A stretch of DNA of 64,000 nt, from the NCBI RefSeq assembly GCF_029589495.1, contig NZ_JAAIVF010000003.1, forward strand, positions 248,001 through 312,000, written 5' to 3'. The notes beneath the pieces were generated by a model, which did no database searches, had not been told where the DNA came from, and saw only the letters and a list, made by a program, of their open reading frames with translations. Source of the DNA: Speluncibacter jeojiensis (lineage in GTDB: Bacteria > Actinomycetota > Actinomycetes > Mycobacteriales > Mycobacteriaceae). The translations under genes were made by a program, and so were the position numbers. Positions 15,275 to 23,665 of this stretch are shown one piece after another (the stretch's first letter is position 1; each line of letters opens with the position of its first letter).

Positions 15275-16096
15275 ATGTCGGCCATGAAGGAACCTGCACC
15301 GGCCTCGCGAATCTCGTCCGGGCCGGACATTGCGGTGATCGGAGGGAGCGGTTTCTATTCGTTCTTCGACTCCGATGCCCACGGCGTCATCGTGGACACC
15401 CCGTACGGGCGACCTAGCGCACCGATCACCATTGGGGCGGTCGCCGGGCGGCAGACGGCGTTCCTGCCTCGTCATGGTGAACGGCACCAGTATTCGCCGC
15501 ACACGGTGCCCTATCGCGCCAACATGTGGGCACTGCGCACGCTCGGCGTGCGGAAGGTCCTCGCCCCGTGTGCGGCGGGAAGTCTCAGCCCCGATCTGGG
15601 CCCGGGGGCGGTCGTCGTCCCGGACCAGTTGGTCGACCGCACGTCCGGTCGCACGCAGACCTACTTCGACGGCGGCGCCGTGCACGTGCGATTTGCCGAC
15701 CCCTACTGTCCGGGTCTGCGGGCCGCGGCGATGCTGCCCGGGACGGTGGACGGCGGCGCCGTGGTTGTGGTGGAGGGCCCGCGCTTCTCGACCAGGGCGG
15801 AGAGCCGGTGGTTCGCCGCGCAGGGCTGGACCTTGGTGAACATGACCGGCCATCCCGAGGCCGTGCTCGCGCGGGAACTCGAACTCTGTTACGCGACGAT
15901 CGCGCTGGTCACCGATCTCGATGCCGGACTGACCGCCGGTGAGGGAGTACGCGCAGTGGACGTTTTCGCCGAGTTCGAGCGGAACCTGGGCCCCTTCAAG
16001 GATCTCGTGCGCGCGGCGGTCGCCGAGGCCCCGACCACCGACTGCGCGCACTGCCGGGTCCATGACGGCGTCACGCTGCCCATCGAGCTGCCGTGA
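15275..16096 (+). CDS. mtnP: S-methyl-5'-thioadenosine phosphorylase
   Basis: 273 residues from ATG 15275; ATG 15284 is an alternative with better spacing to GGAGG (15267-15271). It cleaves methylthioadenosine with phosphate to adenine and 5-methylthioribose-1-phosphate. The nucleoside phosphorylase signatures are IAVIGGSGFYSFF, the phosphate site RHGERHQYSPH, and NMTGHPEAVLARELELCYA with VTDLDAG, which resembles MTAP rather than purine nucleoside phosphorylase. The M. tuberculosis counterpart is Rv0535. First gene of a four-gene operon; its stop overlaps the next GTG. Confidence 0.9.
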   Translation: MSAMKEPAPASRISSGPDIAVIGGSGFYSFFDSDAHGVIVDTPYGRPSAPITIGAVAGRQTAFLPRHGERHQYSPHTVPYRANMWALRTLGVRKVLAPCAAGSLSPDLGPGAVVVPDQLVDRTSGRTQTYFDGGAVHVRFADPYCPGLRAAAMLPGTVDGGAVVVVEGPRFSTRAESRWFAAQGWTLVNMTGHPEAVLARELELCYATIALVTDLDAGLTAGEGVRAVDVFAEFERNLGPFKDLVRAAVAEAPTTDCAHCRVHDGVTLPIELP

Positions 16097-17151
16097 GGAT
16101 TCTGCTTACCGGGGCGGCCGGGTTCATCGGTTCGCACGTGCGGTCCGCGCTGATGGACAGGGGACACGAGGTGGTCGCGGTCGATGCGATGCTCGGATCA
16201 GCGCACGGCACCGGCGCATCCCCCCCGACCGCTGTGGGTCTGCTCGACATCCGTGATCCCGACGCGGTCGAGCGCGCCCTGCGGGGCATCGACGTCGTGT
16301 GCCACCAGGCCGCGGTGGTCGGCGCGGGAGTCGACACCGACGACGCCCCTGCCTACGCAAGTCACAATGACTACGGGACAGCGGTGTTGCTCGCCGCCAT
16401 GCACCGTGCACGGTGCCGTCGACTGGTGCTGGCCTCGTCCATGGTGGTCTACGGCGAGGGACTCTACCGATGTCCGCGGCACGGACGTGTTGTTCCGGGT
16501 CCGCGCCTGCGGTCCGACCTCGACAGTGGCATCTTCGACAGCCGATGCCCCGACGGGGGTGAGCCGCTCAGCTGGGAGCCGGTGGACGAGGATGCGCCGC
16601 TGCAACCGCGGAGCTTCTATGCGGCAAGCAAACTCGCTCAGGAGAAATACGCGCTGGCGTGGTCGCTCACCCTCGGAGCGTCCGTCACAGCGCTGCGCTA
16701 TCACAACGTGTACGGCGACCTCATGCCGCGCGACACCCCGTATTCCGGTGTTGCCGCGCTGTTTCGCTCGGCACTCGAATCGGGCCGGGCCCCCTGTGTC
16801 TTCGAGGACGGGCGGCAGACCCGGGACTTCGTCCACGTGCGCGATGTCGCCGAGGCGAATGCCAGGGCGGTGGAGGCACAACTCGACGGGTTCATCCCGA
16901 TCAATGTGTGCTCGGGTCGACCGCTCACCATCGGAGAAGTGGCGCGCACGTTGGCCCGCGCCCACGGTGGACGAACGCCGGTGGTGACCGGCGAGTACCG
17001 GCCCGGGGACGTGCGCCACATCGTGGCCGACCCGAGCCGGGCGGTGCATCTTCTGGGCTTTCGCGCCACGATCGCCCCCGACGAGGGCTTGAGCCGGTTC
17101 GTCCGGGAACCGATGCGGCGCGCGGTGCCTGCGGGGCCGCCCAGTGTCTGA
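16093..17151 (+). CDS. NAD-dependent sugar epimerase/dehydratase (GalE-like SDR)
   Basis: 352 residues, GTG 16093 overlapping the mtnP stop. The NAD site GAAGFIGSH is at the N-terminus; the catalytic YxxxK is YAASK in FYAASKLAQEKY. A Cys/His insertion (CPRHG...FDSRCPDGG, about residues 133-160) resembles the zinc-knuckle insert of this actinobacterial subfamily, though the second pair seems to have lost one cysteine. It corresponds to Rv0536 (galE3). Between MTA phosphorylase and a GT2, it may act on a methylthiopentose to give the xylo configuration; that reaction is inference. Confidence 0.87.
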   Translation: MRILLTGAAGFIGSHVRSALMDRGHEVVAVDAMLGSAHGTGASPPTAVGLLDIRDPDAVERALRGIDVVCHQAAVVGAGVDTDDAPAYASHNDYGTAVLLAAMHRARCRRLVLASSMVVYGEGLYRCPRHGRVVPGPRLRSDLDSGIFDSRCPDGGEPLSWEPVDEDAPLQPRSFYAASKLAQEKYALAWSLTLGASVTALRYHNVYGDLMPRDTPYSGVAALFRSALESGRAPCVFEDGRQTRDFVHVRDVAEANARAVEAQLDGFIPINVCSGRPLTIGEVARTLARAHGGRTPVVTGEYRPGDVRHIVADPSRAVHLLGFRATIAPDEGLSRFVREPMRRAVPAGPPSV

Positions 17152-17812
17152 GATCGGTGGGGCAGGATCGGTGACGGTCGTCATCCCGTGCCGGAACGAA
17201 GCGGGTTCGCTTCCGGGGGTTCTGGCGGGGGTGCCGGACGGATATCGGGCATTGGTGGTGGACAACGGATCTCTCGACGACACTGCGCAGATCGCGCTCC
17301 GGTGCGGCGCCGAAGTGGTCCGAGAACCGGTCCCCGGATACGGGTCGGCCGTGCACGCCGGCCTCGAGGCCTCGCGGACCGAGATCGTCTGTGTGCTCGA
17401 CGGGGACGGGTCGATGGACCCGGGTGAGCTGCCGGTGCTGGTCCAATTGGTGCGTGAGGGCGCCGATCTCGCGGTGGGGCGCCGTCGTCCCGTCCGACGC
17501 TCCGGTTGGCCGCTGCACGCACGGGTCGGCAACGCGCTGATCGCCGCCCGACTGCGCCGACGTCACGGCCTGCCCGTTCACGACATCGGAGCCGTCCGTG
17601 TGGCCAGACGCGATGTGCTGCTGCGCCTGGGGATCACCGACAGGAGTTCCGGGTACCCGTTGGAGCTCCTGGTCAGGGCGGCCGCTTCCGATCTGCGCGT
17701 GGTGGAACGGGATGTCACCTACCGGCGCCGCACTGCGGGCACCTCAAAGGTGTCCGGGTCGGTCGCAGGCAGCGTCCGCGCCATGCGTGACTTCTGGAGG
17801 GTAATCAGATGA
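17144..17812 (+). CDS. Family 2 glycosyltransferase (polyprenyl-phosphate sugar synthase type; MtxS/Rv0539-like)
   Basis: 222 residues, overlapping the epimerase end by eight bases. GT-A motifs are seen as VVIPCRNEAGSLPGVL, VVDNGSLDDTA and the metal-binding DGDGSMDPGEL; a hydrophilic C-terminus without membrane helices resembles dolichyl-phosphate-mannose synthases of the soluble type. The M. tuberculosis orthologue by order is Rv0539, which I recall as MtxS, proposed to make the decaprenyl-phosphate donor for methylthioxylose. Cytosolic face of the membrane is expected. Confidence 0.85.
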   Translation: MSEIGGAGSVTVVIPCRNEAGSLPGVLAGVPDGYRALVVDNGSLDDTAQIALRCGAEVVREPVPGYGSAVHAGLEASRTEIVCVLDGDGSMDPGELPVLVQLVREGADLAVGRRRPVRRSGWPLHARVGNALIAARLRRRHGLPVHDIGAVRVARRDVLLRLGITDRSSGYPLELLVRAAASDLRVVERDVTYRRRTAGTSKVSGSVAGSVRAMRDFWRVIR

Positions 17813-18489
17813 CCGGCAGCATGTGTGCACTGTTGGTCGTCGCCAAGGCTCCGGTCGCCGGCCGATCGAAGACGAGGCTGACACCGGTCTATTCGCCGGA
17901 CGCGGCGGCAGAGCTTGCCGCGGCGTCGCTTCTGGACACCCTCGCCGCTGTGCGCGATACACCGGCCGCGGCGCATGTGGTTGCCCTCACCGGCGACCTC
18001 GACCGCGCTCACCGGAGCGTCGAGGTCATGTCCGCCCTGGCGGGGTTTACGGTGATCGCGCAACGCGGGTGCTGCTTCGCGCACCGGTTGGTGAACGCGC
18101 ACGTCGATGCGGCGGCCGTGGCGCGATGCCCGGTCCTGCAGATCGGGATGGACACGCCGCAGGTAACGTCGACGCTGCTGAGCGCGGTCACCCAGACACT
18201 GGTGCGGCCGGATGTCGATGCGGTGCTCGGTCCGGCGACCGACGGAGGCTGGTGGGCGCTCGGGGTGACGACTCCGGACATGGCAGGCGTTCTGGCGAAC
18301 ATCGAGACCTCAAGGCCGGATACCGGTTCACGAACTCTCCACGGGCTGCAGCGGTACGGGTGCCGCGTCGCCGAACTCGACGAACTGTCCGATGTCGACA
18401 CACCCGACGACGTTCGGACCGTCGTTGCCGAGCTCGGTGCGGGCAGTCGCTTCCTGGCGGCGGTCCAAGAGCACCGGCCCGTGAGCTGA
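17809..18489 (+). CDS. DUF2064 / TIGR04282 nucleotidyltransferase-like protein
   Basis: 226 residues from ATG 17809 (ATGA overlap with the GT2 gene). The N-terminal AKAPVAGRSKTRLTP is the nucleotide-binding loop of the CofC/MobA-like fold; GPATDGGWWALGV and LSDVDTPDDV are the other signatures of DUF2064. It could activate a sugar-1-phosphate to a nucleotide sugar, such as methylthio-pentose-1-phosphate made by the upstream enzymes; no direct evidence. The corresponding M. tuberculosis gene is Rv0540. Last gene of the rightward operon, converging on 18521. Confidence 0.85.
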   Translation: MTGSMCALLVVAKAPVAGRSKTRLTPVYSPDAAAELAAASLLDTLAAVRDTPAAAHVVALTGDLDRAHRSVEVMSALAGFTVIAQRGCCFAHRLVNAHVDAAAVARCPVLQIGMDTPQVTSTLLSAVTQTLVRPDVDAVLGPATDGGWWALGVTTPDMAGVLANIETSRPDTGSRTLHGLQRYGCRVAELDELSDVDTPDDVRTVVAELGAGSRFLAAVQEHRPVS

Positions 18490-18520
18490 CGCCCGGGACG
18501 TCCGGCAGCCGTCCGTCGTG

Positions 18521-19918
18521 TCACCAGTTCGTCAGGATGAGACTGTTGAGCAGCAGAGCCGTCGCGGCCTGGACGCAGAGCCAGAAACGGTGACTGTGCG
18601 TCGGCAGCAGACCCGGTGCGGCGATCAGCCACACCGCGAACGGCAGCCAGATGCGTTCGGTCTCGGCCTTGCTCAACGCACTGAGATCCGCCGCGAGCAC
18701 CGCGACGAGACACGCGACGACAAGCAGGTTCAGTGCCTTCCTCGACCGGAGCTCCGAGAGCGTGAACACTCGGTTCAATGCGGCGGCGGGGGCCAACCCG
18801 ACCGCGCACACCAGCGAGGCGAGATTCGCCCACGCCCAATAGGCGAACGGTCGGTTCTGCGCGATCCCCTGCCAATAACGTTGCTGGACCAGTGAGTACC
18901 CCTCGAACCACCAGAACCCCGACGCCGTGAACGCCGCCGCGACCGCGAGAGCGCCGATCACCGCACCGAGCAGCGGCCGGTAGTTGCGGGCGGTCACCAG
19001 CACTGCGATTGCGGGGAGTCCCATCAGGACCAAGCCGTAGTTCAGGTAGATTCCCCAGCCAAGCAACACGCCCGCGCCGAGGGAGGCGGCCATCGCCGCC
19101 CAGGTGGAGCGTGTCGCGCCCAGTGCGAGTAGGGCCAACCCCCACGCGGTCACGCCCGCGTAATAGCCGTCCGCAGAGACCGCGATCCAGATCGCAGTGG
19201 GCGCGAGCACGACGAAGGGCGCGACGCGGCGGGCAAGCGTTTCGTCGCCGAGCGCGCGGACCGCGACCAGCACGGCCATCGCCGCGCTCGACCCGACCGC
19301 GACGCACAGAGCGCCTGCCCATGCGCCGCCACCGAGTCCGATCCGGTCCAGCCACACGAACGTCAGCAATGCGCCCGGTGGATGTCCGGAGACGTGGGCG
19401 GTCCACGAATCGGGTTGGGATTCGAGGATGCGGCCGGAGAAGCCGCGCAGCATCGCGGGAATGTCGGTGACGCCGGGTACCTCGATCAGGTACTCGGGCG
19501 GCTTCGTCAGCCGGCCCGCGAATCCGAGTTGCCAGCCGTCGATCATCGCGAGCGACATCGCCCACGCGGCCGAGGCGAGCCAGACAACGAACGTCAATCG
19601 GCGCCAGCGCATGGCCTGTGCCAGGCCAGGCCCCCATGCGACCACGCCGATCGCGATGGCGACGGCGACCGGGGTGCCCCACCCGACGTGCGCATCCCAC
19701 CATCCGAATATCGGGGCGGTCTCGGCGAATTGCCTGATCTCTTCGGCGGTGCTGTTGATCAGAGGTGTGACCGACCGGAAACCCAGGTGCGGAACGATGA
19801 AGGCAGCCGAGACAAGCGCCGCAGCCAGCGCCGCGGCCACCAGGTCACCACGGCAGGTCCGACCGGCGCGGCCGGTTCCAGGCTTGTCGCGCCTGCCGGT
19901 CGCCTGCTGCTGCTGCAC
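18521..19918 (-). CDS. Polytopic membrane protein, MtxT/Rv0541c-like transferase
   Basis: About 465 residues if translation starts at GTG 19918; an in-frame extension to ATG 20038 exists, and neither has a good ribosome site. Around eleven hydrophobic helices are predicted by eye, with an early large extracytoplasmic loop (residues ~45-90, WWDAHVGWGTPV) containing aspartate/glutamate as in GT-C lipid-linked sugar transferases. Its position and orientation match Rv0541c, which I recall being identified as the methylthioxylose transferase MtxT that caps lipoarabinomannan. Orthology is inferred from order plus topology. Confidence 0.75.
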   Translation of the reverse strand: MQQQQATGRRDKPGTGRAGRTCRGDLVAAALAAALVSAAFIVPHLGFRSVTPLINSTAEEIRQFAETAPIFGWWDAHVGWGTPVAVAIAIGVVAWGPGLAQAMRWRRLTFVVWLASAAWAMSLAMIDGWQLGFAGRLTKPPEYLIEVPGVTDIPAMLRGFSGRILESQPDSWTAHVSGHPPGALLTFVWLDRIGLGGGAWAGALCVAVGSSAAMAVLVAVRALGDETLARRVAPFVVLAPTAIWIAVSADGYYAGVTAWGLALLALGATRSTWAAMAASLGAGVLLGWGIYLNYGLVLMGLPAIAVLVTARNYRPLLGAVIGALAVAAAFTASGFWWFEGYSLVQQRYWQGIAQNRPFAYWAWANLASLVCAVGLAPAAALNRVFTLSELRSRKALNLLVVACLVAVLAADLSALSKAETERIWLPFAVWLIAAPGLLPTHSHRFWLCVQAATALLLNSLILTNW

Positions 19919-20293
19919 GATTATGAGGGTAAGGCCCGGCGGGGCCACAAGTGTCTGACTCGCAGGGGTCGGTCCGCACAGGATGCCGCGTTCGGCGGCC
20001 GCCGCGTGGATACGCGTGATACGTCGGTACCCGCACATGATGATACTGCTGCCCCGCCCGCGCGCTCGAAACCTCTCGGCGCGCAGCCTTTTCCGGGAGT
20101 TGGCCCGCCAGCGGACCTATGTAAGTAACACGGCCGCACATTCTCCGAAGACCAGGGAAGGAAAGCCGCGGCGACAGGGCCGGCGGACCTGACCGACACG
20201 GTGGACAGAACGCAGATTCCGCGATGTTGTCCAAGTACTGCCACGACCACGCGATATCCACCTCCGACTGCTGGACGGCGTTCACGCGGCGCT
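19919..20293. promoter_or_regulatory. Upstream region of the MtxT-like gene
   Basis: 375 bases with no supported gene. It includes an imperfect palindrome TGTTACTTACA (minus strand, near 20118-20130) inside a local AT-rich island, the most promoter-like spot in the region. It also holds the alternative upstream start at 20038. Confidence 0.3.
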
Positions 20294-20458
20294 CTAGTTT
20301 CCTGCCCCGACCATCGCTTCGGCGGCGATCTCGGCCGCCTCGGCGGCGGCCAGTTCGGTGAGCTCCGCCGTGAGCGCGTCGAGACGAGCCTCACCATCCG
20401 CCCCGGCCTCGCCCTGCGAGCCCGCGGCCGCGTCGGCAACGCGAAAGTTGGAGGTCAA
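20294..20458 (-). CDS. Small alanine/glutamate-rich protein, 54 residues, coupled to the desaturase gene
   Basis: A TTG start at 20458 overlaps the desaturase TGA (TTGA), and the frame runs to TAG at 20294. The product starts MTSNFRVADAAAGSQGEAG and continues as a single amphipathic helix (LDALTAELTELAAAEAAEIA). Third positions are GC-rich as in real genes here. It has no known family; the overlap and composition argue for a real, coupled small protein, but it could be chance. Confidence 0.4.
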   Translation of the reverse strand: MTSNFRVADAAAGSQGEAGADGEARLDALTAELTELAAAEAAEIAAEAMVGAGN

Positions 20459-21402
20459 CCGGTCGCCTGCCGCCCTGCTGCTTCCCTGGCGAGCATTCGT
20501 TCGCGGTGTTCTTCGAATCTCCTGGCCTTCGCTTCGAGGTCGGTGATGAAGGCTGCGAGATCGTCGCGGGCCTGTTCACCCGGGCCAGCAAAGTCCGTGC
20601 GGTCGAAGATCCGCCAGAATTGCAGCACCGGACGGATCACCTCGTCCAGATGGCTACGCGGGTCATAGATTCCGGCCTTGGCGATAATGACCGCGTTGCG
20701 CCGAAAGTGCGGCATCCCGACACCGGGCATCTGGAACCCCCGCAGCACGTCGACCAACACACGCATCATCCGGTTCGGCTGAAGATCGAGGGCTGCCGCC
20801 GCGAGGTTTCGATAGAACACCATGTGCAGGTTCTCGTCGATCGCCACCCGCTGAAGCATCCGGTCCGCGATCGGGTCACCGCAGGCCTTCCCCGTGTTGC
20901 GGTGACTCACCCTTGTCGCGAGCTCCTGGAAGGTGACGTACGACACGCCGGGCAATACCCCGCCGTCGGTCGCCGAGGTGAATCCGGTGCTCATGTGTTC
21001 CATACGCGCACGCTCTAGTGCGATTGGATCGACGCCTCGAGTGACGATCAGGTAGTCGCGCATGACGATTGCATGCCTGTTCTCCTCCGCGGTCCACCGC
21101 CCGACCCACGTCCCCCAGGCGCCATCGAGAGAGAAGTTCTCAGCGATCTCGCGGTGATATGACGGGAGGTTGTCCTCGGTGAGCAAATTGGTCACCATGG
21201 CAGCCATGCCTGCGTCATCGAGGCTTGACTGTTCAGCGTCCCAGTCGACTCCGCCCATGGCACTGAAGTTGCGCGCTTCATCCCACGGCACGTAGTCGTG
21301 CGGATACCAGTCCTTGGCGATCGTCAGATGTCGATTCAGGTTGGTCTCCACCACCGGCTCGAGTTCCTCGAGAAGTTCGAACTCGGTCATCTCGCGTGTC
21401 AT
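20455..21402 (-). CDS. desA: Acyl-ACP desaturase (type 2, ferritin-like diiron)
   Basis: 315 residues from ATG 21402 (ATG 21390 also possible; GGAG lies ten bases upstream of the first). It introduces a double bond into an acyl chain held on acyl carrier protein. The two diiron motifs are EENRH (in WTAEENRHAIVMRDYL) and DENLH (in VAIDENLHMVFYRN), and an early ELEPVVETNLNRHLTIAKDW helix supplies another glutamate. It resembles mycobacterial DesA1/DesA2, soluble enzymes of fatty acid or mycolate synthesis. An inverted repeat at 21474-21486 lies upstream. Confidence 0.9.
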   Translation of the reverse strand: MTREMTEFELLEELEPVVETNLNRHLTIAKDWYPHDYVPWDEARNFSAMGGVDWDAEQSSLDDAGMAAMVTNLLTEDNLPSYHREIAENFSLDGAWGTWVGRWTAEENRHAIVMRDYLIVTRGVDPIALERARMEHMSTGFTSATDGGVLPGVSYVTFQELATRVSHRNTGKACGDPIADRMLQRVAIDENLHMVFYRNLAAAALDLQPNRMMRVLVDVLRGFQMPGVGMPHFRRNAVIIAKAGIYDPRSHLDEVIRPVLQFWRIFDRTDFAGPGEQARDDLAAFITDLEAKARRFEEHRERMLAREAAGRQATG

Positions 21403-21473
21403 TTCGCATGATCTCCGATCCTGCGGCTGCATCAACGGTACCGACCCCACGTCCAGCCGACGGACGAACTGTT

Positions 21474-21486
21474 ATAGGACGCCTAT
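21474..21486. promoter_or_regulatory. Inverted repeat ATAGG-ACG-CCTAT before desA
   Basis: Perfect five-base arms around ACG; the left arm lies in a minus-strand TATAAC that could serve as the desA -10 box. The right arm overlaps the stop of the LapA-like gene. Position over a putative promoter suggests an operator. Confidence 0.35.
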
Positions 21487-21866
21487 CGCGGCCTGCGGTG
21501 TTTGAGTGCGCGGCGAAGCTGGTGGATCCGGGCGGTGCCGACGATCGCCATGAGGATCACGCCCACGATCACCGCGAGGAGCATCGCGACACCGGCGGGC
21601 AGAGAGAAGTGGGCGCCCAGGTAGGAGAAGTGGACGCTCGTACTGTTTTGCACCACGAAGATCAGGATGAGGATCAGCACCAGCACGCCGATGATGATGC
21701 CCATCCATGTCTTCGAGACACGGGTGCCGACGATGCCCTTCCTCGGCGGGCGCGCCGCCGGCGTCGCCTCTGGTGATGATGATGCCGGTGGCGACGCCGG
21801 CTTCTGCGGGGACGCCGATGCCGGCTCCGGCGGGTTCGTCGGATCCGGATTCTGCATGTCATCCAT
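21483..21866 (-). CDS. LapA-domain (DUF1049) membrane protein
   Basis: About 127 residues from ATG 21866 (GTG 21875 and ATG 21857 are alternatives). A Pro/Ala/Ser-rich cytosolic N-terminus of ~45 residues is followed by two helices (WMGIIIGVLVLILILIFVVQ and AGVAMLLAVIVGVILMAIVG) with the typical QNSTSVHFSYLGAHFSLPAG loop of LapA/DUF1049. Such proteins relate to lipopolysaccharide assembly in Gram-negatives, but their role in actinobacteria is unknown. The start overlaps the end of the GAF-STAS gene. Confidence 0.8.
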   Translation of the reverse strand: MDDMQNPDPTNPPEPASASPQKPASPPASSSPEATPAARPPRKGIVGTRVSKTWMGIIIGVLVLILILIFVVQNSTSVHFSYLGAHFSLPAGVAMLLAVIVGVILMAIVGTARIHQLRRALKHRRPR

Positions 21867-22887
21867 CAGATTCACCGCCGATACGTGGGGTCGGGGTCAG
21901 AGCGCCACCTTCGGGCGCAATGCCGTGGCAGGCGAACTCGGTGTCCATCCCCAGTAGCCGCATCGGTCGGAGTACCGGCTGGGTGGCCACGAGGTCGACC
22001 CGGGAAAGGCCTCCGCCGTCCCCGTACCGTTCGGCGATGGCGTGCATCGCCTCGAGTCCGGCGACGCTGATGAAACCGACACGAATGAGGTCGAGCAAAA
22101 CCCGTTGGTCACCCCGTCGCGACACCACGTCGTTCATTGCTGCGAACAGTTCCGCCGCATTGGACAGGTCCACCTCTCCTGCCACGTGGAGCGTCACCGC
22201 CGAATCTGTGTATGTAGCGGCGAGTTCGAGGAGCGGATCGGATCCGTGTACGCGTTCGCTCAGTCCGATGCGTTCGGTGCGCGCGTCGGATCCGGTCAGG
22301 TCGCCCTCTCGATCCTCGAGACGGTCCAGATGGCCTCGCTGCCCCGAAAGCACTGCAGCTGCATCGCCAGCGAATCGGCTCAGCAATTCGTCGCTGCCGT
22401 CATCGATCGCGTCGGCGCCGGAACCGTAGACGTTCAGCACGCCGACATTGCCGGCGCCGGCCGGAGCGAGGGGCAGGCACCTCACGCAACGCACGCCGAG
22501 AGTGCTCGCCTGTGCGATGAACACGGGCCAACGCGTCTCGTGATGCGTATCGGCGATTCGTTGGCAGTTCATCTCACGAACTGCTGATCGACCGGGACCG
22601 TCGGCGGTGGCCGCATACAGGTGATCGAGCGTCACGACGGCCACGTGAACCGGTTGTCCATCGCAGCGACGGGCGAAGGTTTCGGCGTCACCGACGATGC
22701 CGGCAAAATCGGCGCCCGGCACCTCCGTCACCACCCGCGCCGTGATGGCCGCCAGCGCATCGATCGTGGCAGTTGCCTCGCCGCCGTGTCCGACGGCGTT
22801 GTCCGTGTCGACCCAGGGTCCGTCTCGCCGACGATCGCGCGCCGTGTTTGCGTCGGGTCCAGACTGGGGAGAGTGATCGATGAGCAT
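21859..22887 (-). CDS. GAF-STAS protein, anti-sigma-factor antagonist type
   Basis: 342 residues. Residues ~45-185 form a GAF-like sensor (IDALAAITARVVTEVPGADF, VREMNCQRIADTHHETRWPV, LPLAPAGAGNVGVLNVYGSG). Residues ~215-315 form a STAS domain: AVTLHVAGEVDLSNAAELFA, then VLLDLIRVGFISVAGLEAM, where the serine in FISVAGL is the usual phosphorylation site. Such proteins switch anti-sigma factors (RsbW type) on and off; SigF at the left end of the window is a possible ultimate target. Divergent from the TetR gene. Confidence 0.82.
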   Translation of the reverse strand: MLIDHSPQSGPDANTARDRRRDGPWVDTDNAVGHGGEATATIDALAAITARVVTEVPGADFAGIVGDAETFARRCDGQPVHVAVVTLDHLYAATADGPGRSAVREMNCQRIADTHHETRWPVFIAQASTLGVRCVRCLPLAPAGAGNVGVLNVYGSGADAIDDGSDELLSRFAGDAAAVLSGQRGHLDRLEDREGDLTGSDARTERIGLSERVHGSDPLLELAATYTDSAVTLHVAGEVDLSNAAELFAAMNDVVSRRGDQRVLLDLIRVGFISVAGLEAMHAIAERYGDGGGLSRVDLVATQPVLRPMRLLGMDTEFACHGIAPEGGALTPTPRIGGESDG

Positions 22888-22986
22888 GTCGCCTACCTAC
22901 GTCGCCGAATACACGTGAGCGACTGTCAAGGTCTGGGACAGCCCGGGGCATGAAGCCAGAGAAGCACCGCTATTGGTATAGCATGA

Positions 22987-23000
22987 AAAGACAAGTCTTT
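22987..23000. promoter_or_regulatory. Perfect palindrome AAAGAC-AA-GTCTTT, candidate TetR operator
   Basis: Six-base arms with a two-base centre, 14 bases in all, lying 18 bases before the TetR start in the divergent region with the GAF-STAS gene. The position and symmetry fit autoregulation by the adjacent TetR protein; it could also control the divergent gene. Confidence 0.55.
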
Positions 23001-23017
23001 CTACCTATATTGAGGTG

Positions 23018-23665
23018 GTGAAATTGGCCGACACGCTCGGCATACGTACACCGGGCGGCGGCCGCGGTCCGGTACTCGGAGCGCGTGAACGGATCCTGGC
23101 CACCGCCTACCCGCTATTCGCCCAGCGTGGGGTGCGGGGGGTCGGAATCGACGAGATCATCGCCCAGTCGGGGGTCGCGAAAGCCACCCTCTACCGACAC
23201 TTCCCCTCCAAGGACGACCTGGTCTTGGCCTTCTTGTCCCGTCGGGAGCAGCTGTGGACCGTCGGTATCGTCCAACGGGGCGCCCGCGAACGCGCGGACA
23301 CCCCAGAAGCACAGTTGCTTGCGATCTTCGACGTCTTCGCCGACTGGTTCGCCCGCACAGATTTCGAGTCCTGTTCTTTCATCAACGTCCTCCTCGAGAT
23401 GGGGCCTGTCCATCCTGCTGGGAAAGCGAGCATCGGCTACCTCGAGCACATCCGGACGTTCGTCGCCCAGCTCGCTCGGGAGGCATCGCTGGCCGATCCG
23501 GACGAATTCGCCAAGTCGTTCCACATCTTGATGAAGGGGGCCATCATCGCGGCCGCCGAAGGAGATCCGCAGGCGGCAATGCGCGCGAAGTCCATGGCCT
23601 GTGCGTTGATCGAGCGTAGTCGCCCACCCGTTGCGCCCTGCGCCGACAGCGGCGCACATGGCTAG
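23018..23665 (+). CDS. TetR family transcriptional regulator
   Basis: About 215 residues; GTG 23018 and GTG 23015 are adjacent candidates. The N-terminal DNA-binding domain is clear: ARERILATAYPLFAQRGVRG, then IDEIIAQSGVAKATLYRHFP with the family's 'TLYRHFPSKDDL' end. The C-terminal ligand domain (SFINVLLEMGPVHPAGKASI) resembles the YcdC/AcrR-like subgroup. The palindrome at 22987 is its probable operator. Its stop overlaps the start of the GAF-ANTAR gene, implying co-expression. Confidence 0.9.
   Translation: MKLADTLGIRTPGGGRGPVLGARERILATAYPLFAQRGVRGVGIDEIIAQSGVAKATLYRHFPSKDDLVLAFLSRREQLWTVGIVQRGARERADTPEAQLLAIFDVFADWFARTDFESCSFINVLLEMGPVHPAGKASIGYLEHIRTFVAQLAREASLADPDEFAKSFHILMKGAIIAAAEGDPQAAMRAKSMACALIERSRPPVAPCADSGAHG

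Noticed and set aside
14951-16063. Minus-strand extension of the molybdoenzyme frame over the MTA phosphorylase gene
   Set aside because: The GTG at 14950 has a ribosome site and the family sequence begins there; the extension opposes a clear phosphorylase gene.
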